Of a DNA stretch of 64,000 nucleotides, positions 33,223-41,061 are shown one piece after another. The first letter of the stretch is position 1; every line of letters starts with the position of its first letter. The position numbers were made by a program, and so were the translations under genes. The stretch comes from Spirochaetaceae bacterium (GTDB taxonomy: Bacteria > Spirochaetota > Spirochaetia > SZUA-6 > Bin103): the NCBI GenBank assembly GCA_028818385.1, contig JAPPNY010000158.1:4371-68370 (forward strand), given 5' to 3'. A model generated the notes under the pieces. That model was given only the letters and a program-made list of their open reading frames with translations, had not been told where the DNA came from and made no database searches.

Positions 33223-35020
33223 TTACCGCCGTGCCCTTCCCGCCACCAGGTCGGCCACGGTGTAGTCGAGCCTGGCGAGCTCGTCGTGCAGCGCCTGGCT
33301 GCCGGCGGCCAGCCACTCGGCCACGTAGTCGTCCCACGCGTCATCCACGTCCACGTCCGAGGTGATCATCCGGTAGAAGAACTGGCCGTGAATGGACTCC
33401 AGCGGGCCGCGGTACCGAGTGGTGAGCTCGTCGAACCGCGTCTCCCCGAGGACATCCTCCTGGTACATGCGGATGAGGTGCTCCGTGCAGCGGCCGCCCG
33501 GCCCGTGGCACCGCTCCCACTCCCGGTATGCGGGGACCGGCCAGTCCGGGGCGTGTCCCTCGTAGCCGTAGACCCGACGCGGGAAGCTGGTGTGGTTGTA
33601 GAAGTCGAGGCCGACCGTGTTCGCCACCGCCTGCCCGGCGCCGGCCGCGGTCAACCTTACGAACCCGTCGCGGGCGAAGTCCGCTCCGTCCTCGGAGCAG
33701 ATGGCGCCGCCCTCGCTGTGTGTAGTGCTCGCCGTCGACGCCGTACTGGGTGAGGAGGCGGCCCTCGCAGTTGAAGTTCACCCAGTCGTAGATCTGCAGG
33801 ATGCGGGCCAGTTTCCCGTCCGGCACGTCGTGCCTGACCACGAACCACTCGCCGGGATGTGACAGCGGGAGGGCCTTGTTCTCGTGGCGCAGGCCGTACG
33901 TGCCGTCTGGCGCGGTGACGGCGTGGAAGCGCAGCCACTTGGAGTCCGGGTAGGCCCGGAACGCGTCGCAGGGCGGCCGGCCGCCGCCGAGCTCCAGGGT
34001 GCGCTGGTCGAGGCAGGTCACGACGTAGCGGTTGGACACCGCGACGACCCCCGCCGCAACGCGGGCGTCCATGGCTGCCCGGTCCACCATCGGGGTGTCC
34101 GGATCCAGCAACCCCTTGCGCCACCAGCGCTGCAGGTCGCGCAGCGCGCTCCTGACGCCGGCGGCGACGTGGGCGATGACCCCGTTCCCATCTGCGTCGG
34201 CATGCACCCACCACGGCTCCGAAGACACGCCGTAGGCCTGACAGAGAATGCCCCAGGCCCGGTGGTAGCAGGGCCGCCCCACCCGGTTCGAGGAGGTCAT
34301 GCCGATGGTGCGTCCCCCGCCAGCGGGATCCAGGCTGACGATCCGCTCCAGCGCCTCCTCGAGGTCCGGGATGGTGATGGTGTGGTAGCTGACGAAGAAG
34401 TGGCCCGGCGCGAGGACGGGATTGACGTCGACCACGCCCTCCCTGCTCTCGAAGGTCGAGATCCTGTCCTGACCGATGCCGAGCGGCCCGGTCATGCCCG
34501 CCTGCTCGAACCAGTCGTAGCGGATCGCCGGCATGTTCTGGGCACCCGCCTGGTGCACGGAGTGGCGGGGAATGCCCCGGAGCTCGTCACCGTCCGTGCC
34601 GGGCACCGCCGTCAGCAGCCACGCCGCGTGGCCCAGGTCGTCCAGGGTCCCGGCCAGGAGCGGGGCGTGCGCGCGGATCATGTCCTGCGTAATGGTCCGG
34701 TACGCGCCCGCCTCGAACCACGTGTCGTGATCGGCCCACGTGTACATCGCGTCCGGATGCCCGTCCGCACCGATCATCACGTCGACCGTCGGGCCGCCGA
34801 CGCCCTGAGTGAAGTTCGTGAGCCGCACGTCGAACCGTTCCTCGATGGCCCTCTGAATCGGTCCGTCGGGTTGCACTCGGCCGGCCCGGAGGCTCAGCCA
34901 GGTGATCTCCATGGGTGCGCCCGGATCGCCGGACCCGGCCTCTCCGGCGGTCCCCGCGGTGCAGGCGCCCACCATCAGCGCGGTCACGGCCAGGACCGTT
35001 GCGCGCAGCGCGGCACGCAT
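33223..35020 (-). pseudogene. Frameshifted solute-binding lipoprotein
   Basis: An LplA-like family 1 solute-binding protein broken by a one-base frameshift. The first frame runs from ATG 35020 with a lipoprotein signal (core VLAVTALMVGA then Cys at about residue 20) through AITW-type SBP lobes to GVDGEHYTQR. The second frame resumes with EGGAICSEDGADFARDGF and continues through GLDFYNHTSFPRRVYGY to the stop at 33223. The shift lies in the TGTGTGTAG repeat near 33720, a place where one extra base restores or breaks the frame, so it is either a real mutation or an assembly error. If read as one protein it is about 600 residues. No permease genes adjoin it. Confidence 0.75.
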
Positions 35021-35082
35021 CACGGCAAGCGCGAGCCTCGCGGCCAAGGCTCCCCGCTCCCGGAGGCCGCCGACGAGACCTG

Positions 35083-35298
35083 CTATGTCCGCTCCTTCAG
35101 CCTGCCCGACAGGTACTTGTGGATAATGCTCGACAAGAGCGTCTGATAGGGGATGCCCTCTTCTCGCGCTCGCGCATGCGCGAGGTTGAAGTCGCGTTCG
35201 GTCACTCGCAGGTTGACCCTCCGGGTCTTGTTGAAGGTGTTGCGGGCCGCTTGACCTGCTCTCTCCATCTCAAGCTCGGCACCGGAAGCGCGACGCAA
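35083..35298 (-). CDS. CopG/BrnA-like antitoxin, start codon unclear
   Basis: The C-terminal part is a recognisable ribbon-helix-helix-type antitoxin ending: RVNLRVTERDFNLAHARAREEGIPYQTLLSSIIHKYLSGRL. Family proteins have an N-terminal region like LNTEEREILEQFERGEL, and just that sequence is encoded immediately upstream in frame (to about 35358), but no ATG, GTG or TTG precedes it before a stop at 35377-35379. The TTG at 35298 gives only 71 residues. So the gene is probably decayed at its 5' end or starts at the CTG near 35346. The toxin gene normally adjacent is missing. Confidence 0.55.
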   Translation of the reverse strand: MRRASGAELEMERAGQAARNTFNKTRRVNLRVTERDFNLAHARAREEGIPYQTLLSSIIHKYLSGRLKERT

Positions 35299-35507
35299 CT
35301 CGCCCCGCTCGAACTGTTCCAGGATCTCCCGCTCTTCGGTGTTCAGTTCGCCGCTCCACGACTCCGAGTTTACACCTCAGGAACTCATCATCCGCGGCCG
35401 GAGCGCAACGGCCCGGCACCGCTCGCGACTTCCAACCGCTTCTCCGCCGCGAACGGCGCCTCCGAAAGCCCGGTTGATGCGAACGCGGCCGCTGGCAGCG
35501 AGGTCGC

Positions 35508-37322
35508 TCAAATGCCGGGTGTGATGGTCCCGTCGAGTTGACCGCGCTCGCGCAGCGAGTCGACGATCTGCTCGAACAGCAGCCCGTTGTCGCGGGCCAC
35601 GGTCCGCGCGTGGCTGTGGCCGGCCGGCGGCGCCCGCTCGACACGGAAGGTCGGCACCACGCGCGGCGCGCCGTCGGCGGGCACTTCGCGGGTCGTCGCC
35701 GCCAGGTTGAACGCCCCCGGGACCTGTTCGTCCTCCACCCACGCGGCCAGCTCGTGCAGATGCGTGGCCAGCAGCGACCGGCATCCCAGCGCGACCAGCA
35801 CGCGGACGATGTCCAGCATCAGGTAGGCCGCCTCGCCGGGGCCGGTGCTGGTGAAGGTCTCGTTGGACAGCAGGATGGCGCTCGGCTTCAGGCGGGTGAG
35901 GATCTCGCGCAGGCGCGCCGCCTCCTCTCCGAAACGGCCGCTCTGCTGCTGCGGCTTCTCCTCCGCCTGGTAGTGGGTGTACAGGCCCGAAGCGATACTC
36001 ATCTCCGCTTCGCGCGCGGGGCAGAACAGCCCGGCCTGGAACAGAACCTGGGCGAGGCCCACCCCCTGCAGATAGACCGTCTTGCCGCCGCGGTTGGGCC
36101 CGGTCAGGACGGCGACCCGGCCCCGTTCGCCGAGATCGACCTCGCTCGACACCACGTCCTCGCCACCGGTCAGCGCGAGCGCGGCGTTGTAGCAGCCGTC
36201 GATGGACAGCACGCGCCGGTCGGTGTCCGCTACCCGCGGCAGGCAGACCGGCAGCCCGCGGTCCTGCAGGGCGTGCGCGAGCTTCGCGGCGGAGGCGAAC
36301 AGGATCAGCTCCTCGCTCGCGCGGGTGATGAACCCGGTCGGCAGCTTCGTGAAGGCGCGCAGGTCGCCGGCGAGCTGGCGGGCCGCGCGGTCCATCACCT
36401 GCGCCAGGTCGTCGAGCAACTCCCGCACCAGCGGCTTGGCGTGGCCGGGACGCAGCAGGCTGTGCAAGTCGGCGATGCCGCGGCCTTCCGCGGCGGCCGT
36501 GCCCAGCACCGTGGACATCAGCTTCGATCCCTTGAACCGCTCGGGGTTGATCGACAGCAGCGTCGCTTCGACCGGCCGCAGTTGTGCGTCCAGGTTCACC
36601 CCGATCGTCACGCTGGCAAGCCCGCGCACGTCGGCGAGCACGTCGGGCAGGAAGCTCAGGAGCTGCTTGTGGGCGGGCGTGTCGCGGATGCGGTCGAGCA
36701 GCGCCGCGAACTCGCCCCAGACCGGACTGGCGTCGCCGCCGGCCGCCAGCGCATCGGCCAGCGCCTCCGTGGTGGTGACGTACAGCTCCAGCTCACTGAG
36801 GTGGTTGACGACGCGGTACAGCGCGGCCCGGTTGTCCATGGTCGTGAGCGGGCCGGCCAGGATGATGCGTTCGGCTGCCTCGCGCACCACCTGTTCCAGC
36901 GGTGAGTGGGCGAGGATCGCCTGCAGCACCGACTGCCGGTGCCGGATCTGCTCGACCGTGCGGAGCTGCGCGCCGAGCAGCCCGGTCAGGTAGCGCGCCG
37001 CGGAGCCGTGGATGGCCATGGCGCGGACGACTTCGGCGAGCCGCAGATCCTGCCGCGTCTGGGCCGGCAGCTCGTGCACGGCCCGTTCCGGCTCCGGGGC
37101 GTCCCACAGGAAGCTGAACCGGTCCAGTTCCTCCTGCGAGGGGCCGGCCGGCGCGCCGCCGTCACTGTGGCGCAGCGCGCGTGCCTGCTCCCTGACGCCG
37201 CTCGAATCCGCCAGCAGGTTCTGCGCGACGGCCCGCTTCTGCAGCTCCCGAGAGGCAAGATCGACGAGTTTCCGGAGACCTGCAGCTTCGTTCTGGCCCT
37301 CGCCGCCGGGAGCAGAGCTCAT
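35508..37322 (-). CDS. MutS-like ATPase with altered Walker B
   Basis: A 604-residue MutS-family protein lacking the N-terminal mismatch-binding domains. A helical lever/core region (about 60-400) precedes the ATPase: Walker A GPNRGGKTVYLQ (about residue 399), ABC-like segment SGRFGEEAARLREIL, Walker B ILLSNETFTST (LLDE replaced by LSNE, keeping the Glu) and a final SLLATHLHELA H-loop. Such MutS-I-lite/MutS2-type proteins act in recombination or unknown processes rather than classical mismatch repair. It starts 3 nt after the HepT-like gene stop, so it forms one operon with the MNT/HepT pair. ATG 37322 is the only nearby start. A mechanistic link to the toxin pair is unknown. Confidence 0.8.
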   Translation of the reverse strand: MSSAPGGEGQNEAAGLRKLVDLASRELQKRAVAQNLLADSSGVREQARALRHSDGGAPAGPSQEELDRFSFLWDAPEPERAVHELPAQTRQDLRLAEVVRAMAIHGSAARYLTGLLGAQLRTVEQIRHRQSVLQAILAHSPLEQVVREAAERIILAGPLTTMDNRAALYRVVNHLSELELYVTTTEALADALAAGGDASPVWGEFAALLDRIRDTPAHKQLLSFLPDVLADVRGLASVTIGVNLDAQLRPVEATLLSINPERFKGSKLMSTVLGTAAAEGRGIADLHSLLRPGHAKPLVRELLDDLAQVMDRAARQLAGDLRAFTKLPTGFITRASEELILFASAAKLAHALQDRGLPVCLPRVADTDRRVLSIDGCYNAALALTGGEDVVSSEVDLGERGRVAVLTGPNRGGKTVYLQGVGLAQVLFQAGLFCPAREAEMSIASGLYTHYQAEEKPQQQSGRFGEEAARLREILTRLKPSAILLSNETFTSTGPGEAAYLMLDIVRVLVALGCRSLLATHLHELAAWVEDEQVPGAFNLAATTREVPADGAPRVVPTFRVERAPPAGHSHARTVARDNGLLFEQIVDSLRERGQLDGTITPGI

Positions 37323-37325
37323 GGC

Positions 37326-37808
37326 CTACGATTCCTGCAACGCGCTCATGAAGCGCTCGAACCGCTCCAGATCGCGCAGGACCAGCGGGTGCGCCTGGAA
37401 GAGCTTGGCGACCAGGAAGTCCAGGCGATCCCAGTCGTACTCCAGCTCGAAGTAGTAGCGCTTGAAGTGCCGGAACTTCAGCAGCTCGAAGAGCGGTGAG
37501 AACGCCGCCTGCGACACGGCTGCCGCCCGCACGCCGTCGATCTCCAGCGTCATCTTCTGCAGGAGGTCGCTGTGCCAACGCTCAGGGTCGAGGTCATTGT
37601 CGAAGTGTTGAGAAATCCTCTGGAAAATCGTCTCAAGGCACGTGTAGTAGTTCTCCAGGATGCCCGCGACGATGAGCGCCGACATCGGGGTCTTGCCGAG
37701 CCGTACGATCTCGTTTTCTAGCGCGCTCTCAAGCGACCGGTGAACCGCCACGAGCCGTTGCCGGTGCGCCCGGATCAGCGCGGCGAGTTCACGAATCGCG
37801 TCGCTCAT
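37326..37808 (-). CDS. HepT-like toxin-family protein
   Basis: A 160-residue all-helical protein of the HepT-like group that partners minimal nucleotidyltransferases. It shows the long N-terminal helices (AIRELAALIRAHRQRL) and the characteristic C-terminal FRHFKRYYFELEYDWDRL. In HepT RNases the active-site motif is R-x4-6-H-Y; here the corresponding stretch is RHFKRYY, with Tyr where the His would be expected, so RNase activity is uncertain. ATG 37808 lies inside the MNT gene (20-nt overlap). MutS-like gene follows after 3 nt. Confidence 0.7.
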   Translation of the reverse strand: MSDAIRELAALIRAHRQRLVAVHRSLESALENEIVRLGKTPMSALIVAGILENYYTCLETIFQRISQHFDNDLDPERWHSDLLQKMTLEIDGVRAAAVSQAAFSPLFELLKFRHFKRYYFELEYDWDRLDFLVAKLFQAHPLVLRDLERFERFMSALQES

Positions 37809-38178
37809 GGACCAGCGCGCCCCGCGCACGGATGCGCTCGGCGACATCGGCCGGGACCTTTTCCAGCTCGACGACGTCGACGGGCAAGCCCGTTCCCTCG
37901 ATGGCGATGCCGAGCGCCGCAAAGAACTCCTCGGGTCCGGCCAGCCCCTCGACCGCTATGTCTATGTCCGAAATCTCGCTGAAGCGCTCGCGGTCGAGCA
38001 AGGATCCCCACTGGTAGATCCGGCGCGGGTTCACGTGCGCGGCGATCTCCGCGATGATCGCCCGCGCGTCGCGGGTGGCCCGGGCGAAGCGCGCGTCGAT
38101 GCGCGCGCGGCGGCGCTCCTCCTTGTCGGCGAGGAATGCCCGCACCCGATCCAGATCGACCCCGAACTGCTCGGCCAC
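37789..38178 (-). CDS. MNT-type nucleotidyltransferase (antitoxin of MNT/HepT pair)
   Basis: A 129-residue minimal nucleotidyltransferase. The catalytic signature GSLLDRERFSEISDIDIAVEG fits GS-x9-12-DxD (Gly-Ser about residue 59, Asp pair about 70-72), with a third acidic residue in LPVDVVELEKVP. In characterised systems MntA AMPylates HepT and neutralises it. GTG 38178 has TATACT 7 nt upstream (38186-38191), so the mRNA is probably leaderless. It leads a three-gene operon MNT-HepT-MutS. Confidence 0.8.
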   Translation of the reverse strand: MAEQFGVDLDRVRAFLADKEERRRARIDARFARATRDARAIIAEIAAHVNPRRIYQWGSLLDRERFSEISDIDIAVEGLAGPEEFFAALGIAIEGTGLPVDVVELEKVPADVAERIRARGALVHERRDS

Positions 38179-38185
38179 GCCTCGG

Positions 38186-38191
38186 AGTATA
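38186..38191 (-). promoter_or_regulatory. -10 box of the MNT/HepT/MutS operon
   Basis: Minus-strand TATACT ends 7 nt before GTG 38178. The region 38179-38240 also holds a divergent promoter for the gene at 38241, so the two units share a 62-nt control region. Confidence 0.5.
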
Positions 38192-38205
38192 GCCGCTCAC
38201 CGGCC

Positions 38206-38233
38206 TTGACAGGCCGGGCCTCCGCCCTACGAT
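38206..38233 (+). promoter_or_regulatory. Consensus promoter, leaderless type
   Basis: TTGACA (38206-38211), 16-nt spacer, TACGAT (38228-38233), then 7 nt to GTG 38241. It is the closest match to the sigma-70 consensus in the window. Confidence 0.65.
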
Positions 38234-38240
38234 GGAAGGC

Positions 38241-38411
38241 GTGCTGACGCGCGAGCGCCTCAACGGCATGTGGGCCGGTCCGCCGGTGCCGTGGACGGAC
38301 GACGACCGCTTCCGCGTGCGCGATCCCTACCCGTCCGCCACTCCCGAGCACGGCCGCGAGCTCCGCGCCTGGATGGCCGAGCACACGCCGGCGCTCCTGC
38401 GGCTGGACTGA
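38241..38411 (+). CDS. 56-residue ORF, probably an internally deleted DHDPS-family relic
   Basis: The frame from GTG 38241 (or ATG 38232) reads VLTRERLNGMWAGPPVPWTDDDRFR, which resembles the N-terminus of dihydrodipicolinate synthase-family proteins, then at once YPSATPEHGRELRAWMAEHTPALL, which resembles their C-terminus. The central TIM-barrel is absent, so this looks like an in-frame internal deletion left behind with an intact promoter. It ends 16 nt before the SDR gene and now mainly serves to translate into it. Alternatively it is an unrelated small protein. Confidence 0.4.
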   Translation: MLTRERLNGMWAGPPVPWTDDDRFRVRDPYPSATPEHGRELRAWMAEHTPALLRLD

Positions 38412-38427
38412 GGGGGACCGGCCACCC

Positions 38428-39138
38428 ATGCGCGTCGACTTCGCCGGCCGCACCGTCATCGTCACCGGCGGCACCGGCGCGCTCGGCGGCTCGGTCGTCC
38501 GGGGCTTCCTGGAAGCCGGTGCGCGGGTGCTCGTGACCTACGTGGCGGAAGGCGAGGTGTCCCCGTTCCGGCGCCGGTTCGCAGACGCCGCCGATCGCGT
38601 GGAGTTGCACCGCTGCGATGTACGAGCGGCGGCCGACGTGGAGGCGCTAATCCGTCAGGTCCCGTCCGGAGCATTGCAGGCGGTGGTCAACCTGGCCGGC
38701 GGCTACCGGTGGACGAAGGTCGCGGATGCGGACGACGCCACCCTTGAGCACCTCCTGGACCTCAATCTCCGCACCACCTTCGCCATGTGCCGCGCGGCGG
38801 CGCCGGCGCTGGTGGCCGCCGGCGGAGGTGCGATCGTCAACGTGTCCGCCCGCGCGGCCCTGCGCGGCGAGGCCGGCAACGGCGTGTACGGCGCCACCAA
38901 GGCGGCGGTCCTGGCCCTGACGCAGTCGCTGTCGGCGGAGCTGAAGCGCAACGGCGTCAACGTCAACGCCGTGTTGCCGAGCATCATCGACACGCCCGCC
39001 AACCGGAAGGCGATGCCCAAGTCCGACCCGGCGGCGTGGGTGGCGCCGGGGGAGCTGGCCAACGTGATCGTGTTCCTGGCCTCGGACGCCGCCGCGGCGG
39101 TCCACGGCGCGGCCATCCCCGTCTACGGACTGGCCTGA
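38428..39138 (+). CDS. Short-chain dehydrogenase/reductase
   Basis: A 236-residue SDR. Cofactor motif TGGTGALGG at residues 13-21, NLAGG in place of NNAG near 88, catalytic Ser in NVSARAALRG and Tyr/Lys in VYGATKAAV (about 154/158). The pattern GxxxGxG is slightly altered (TGGTGALGG). ATG 38428 has GAGGGGGAC just upstream. It may use a sugar or hydroxy acid like other genes of this operon-like run (38241-42588), all on the plus strand with gaps of 0-16 nt. Confidence 0.85.
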   Translation: MRVDFAGRTVIVTGGTGALGGSVVRGFLEAGARVLVTYVAEGEVSPFRRRFADAADRVELHRCDVRAAADVEALIRQVPSGALQAVVNLAGGYRWTKVADADDATLEHLLDLNLRTTFAMCRAAAPALVAAGGGAIVNVSARAALRGEAGNGVYGATKAAVLALTQSLSAELKRNGVNVNAVLPSIIDTPANRKAMPKSDPAAWVAPGELANVIVFLASDAAAAVHGAAIPVYGLA

Positions 39139-39144
39139 GCCGGC

Positions 39145-39516
39145 GTGGAGGGACCGTTCCAGCTCTCCCTCAGCGTCATCGGCGCCGTCGTCAGCGATCC
39201 GCGGCCCGCGGTCTTCCTGCTGCGCCGCATCGAGACGACCCCGGCGTACGCCCACTACCGCGGCCTCGTGGGGCGCACGCGGCGCGGCGAGCGCCTGGGA
39301 TCGGCCCTGGCCCGCTGGGTCGGACCCTGCTATCGGGTCTTCTGGTTCGAGCATGCCGACTCGGACCGCGACGCCTTCGAGCGCGAGTGCCGGCTGTGGC
39401 ATGAGCTGGACGGGGACGCGGGAACGCTCGACAACGACTGCCACCCGCGGCCCGACGGCGTCAGCGGCGGGCACTGTCCTCTCTGCCCGGCTTCCTCCCG
39501 GAACGGAGCGGCCTGA
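39145..39516 (+). CDS. Conserved-looking 123-residue protein of unknown function
   Basis: No family recognised. The central part YRVFWFEHADSDRDAFERECRLWHE suggests a helix rich in aromatic and acidic residues, and the C-terminus has CHP..GGHCPLCP, a CxxC pair that could bind zinc. GTG 39145 is 6 nt after the SDR stop and the stop overlaps the next ATG by one nucleotide (39516), so it is translationally coupled to the amidohydrolase gene. Confidence 0.55.
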   Translation: MEGPFQLSLSVIGAVVSDPRPAVFLLRRIETTPAYAHYRGLVGRTRRGERLGSALARWVGPCYRVFWFEHADSDRDAFERECRLWHELDGDAGTLDNDCHPRPDGVSGGHCPLCPASSRNGAA

Positions 39517-41057
39517 TGTCCATGTGGCTGCGCGGCGCACAACTCCGCGGGCTGGAGCGCGCTTTCAGGAAACGCGTGGAGTGCCCGGTCCCCACGCAGG
39601 TGGTGTCGAGCGGCGAGTGCCTGCCGCCGGCGCAGACGCGCCGCCAGGCGCAGGTCGAGTGGCTGATGCAGCACGACGCCGACCACCACGCCCGCCGCCA
39701 GGGCATCGCCCGCGGCCGCTACCTGCGCTCGCAGAGCGGCATGGCGGCCGCGTTCGTGGCCATGAACCGGGTGTACGGCGAGCTGTACGACGTCGCGCCG
39801 GTGGAGGCCGCCGACCCGGACGCCGCCGAGGCGCGGCGCGACGCCGTCCGCGGCCAGTTCATCTTCGACGTGCACACCCACCACGTGCACGACGACTACC
39901 GCTGGGAGGGGCAGCTCTGGCTGCGCGCCGCCGCGCGCGGCGACCTGTTCGGCGACACGCCGTGGAACCCCGAGCTGGTCGGCCAGGAGCTGGACCTCAA
40001 GTACTACAAGTTCGACCACTACCTGAAGGACATGTTCTTCGACAGCGACACCACCCTGGCGCTGCTGTCCACCTCGCCGTCGGTCGATCCACACAAGATG
40101 CTCTTGTCGGACGACCAGATGGTGGCGACCCGCAACCTGGTCAACCGCCTCGCCGGCACGCGGCGGATGTTCGCGCACGGCGTGATCTGGCCGAGCGTTC
40201 CGCAGTACCTGCCGGCCATGGACCGGGCGGCCCGCGAGCTGAAGGTGGACGCCTGGAAGGGCTACACGATGGGTGACGTGCTGGGCGTGAGCCCGACGTT
40301 CGACCACCCGTGGCGGATGGACGACGAGGACCTCGCCTACCCCAGCTACGAGAAAGCGCAGCGCCACGGCGTACGCAACATCTGCGTCCACAAGGGAGTG
40401 CTGCCCGCCGATTACGAGCGCATCCCGACCTGGCGCTACGCCACGGTCGAAGACGTGGGCAGTGCCGCCCGTGACTGGCCGAAGCTCAACTTCCACATCT
40501 ACCACGCCGCCCTGCGCATGTGGCGCGACTTGCCGCCGGTCGTGGCGGAGTTCGAGGACACCGGCCGGCTGCCGTGGATCGACGAGCTGGCGGAGATCCC
40601 GGAGCGGTACGGCGTGACGAACGTGTACGCCGACGTCGGCCTGTCGTTCGGGGCGCTGGCGGTGAGCGAGCCGCGGCTGGCGGCGGCGATGCTGGGCAAG
40701 CTGATCAAGGGACTCGGCGCCGATCACGTCCTCTGGGGCACCGACTCGATCTGGTTCGGCTCCCCGCAGTGGCAGATCGAGGCGCTGCGCCGCATCGAGA
40801 TCCCGGCCGACCTGCAGGACAGGCACGGCTTCGAGCCGCTCGGGCCCGCGGACGGGCCGGTGAAGTCCGCCATCTTCGGCGCCAACGCCGCGGGCCAGTA
40901 CGGGATCGATCTGGATGCCGCAGGACGCCCGCTCACCGACTACGCCGGAGACGACCTGTCTCGCCTGAAAGAGGAGTACTTGGCGGCCGGCCACCAGCGC
41001 GACAACCTGTTCTGGGGCTGGATCCGTACGGCCAACCCGCAGGAAACGGGGAGGTGA
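39516..41057 (+). CDS. Amidohydrolase_2-family TIM-barrel hydrolase
   Basis: A 513-residue amidohydrolase of the ACMSD-like/decarboxylating subgroup. Metal ligands: HTHH in FDVHTHHVHDDY (about residue 116-120), His in FHIYHAALRMW (about 331) and Asp in LWGTDSIWFGSP (about 408). An N-terminal extension of about 110 residues (TRRQAQVEWLMQHDADHHARR) precedes the barrel. Such enzymes act on carboxylated ring compounds, lactones or sugar acids. No signal peptide. It follows the 39145 gene by a 1-nt overlap and precedes the propeller protein at 41062 by 4 nt. Confidence 0.8.
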   Translation: MSMWLRGAQLRGLERAFRKRVECPVPTQVVSSGECLPPAQTRRQAQVEWLMQHDADHHARRQGIARGRYLRSQSGMAAAFVAMNRVYGELYDVAPVEAADPDAAEARRDAVRGQFIFDVHTHHVHDDYRWEGQLWLRAAARGDLFGDTPWNPELVGQELDLKYYKFDHYLKDMFFDSDTTLALLSTSPSVDPHKMLLSDDQMVATRNLVNRLAGTRRMFAHGVIWPSVPQYLPAMDRAARELKVDAWKGYTMGDVLGVSPTFDHPWRMDDEDLAYPSYEKAQRHGVRNICVHKGVLPADYERIPTWRYATVEDVGSAARDWPKLNFHIYHAALRMWRDLPPVVAEFEDTGRLPWIDELAEIPERYGVTNVYADVGLSFGALAVSEPRLAAAMLGKLIKGLGADHVLWGTDSIWFGSPQWQIEALRRIEIPADLQDRHGFEPLGPADGPVKSAIFGANAAGQYGIDLDAAGRPLTDYAGDDLSRLKEEYLAAGHQRDNLFWGWIRTANPQETGR

Positions 41058-41061
41058 AGAA

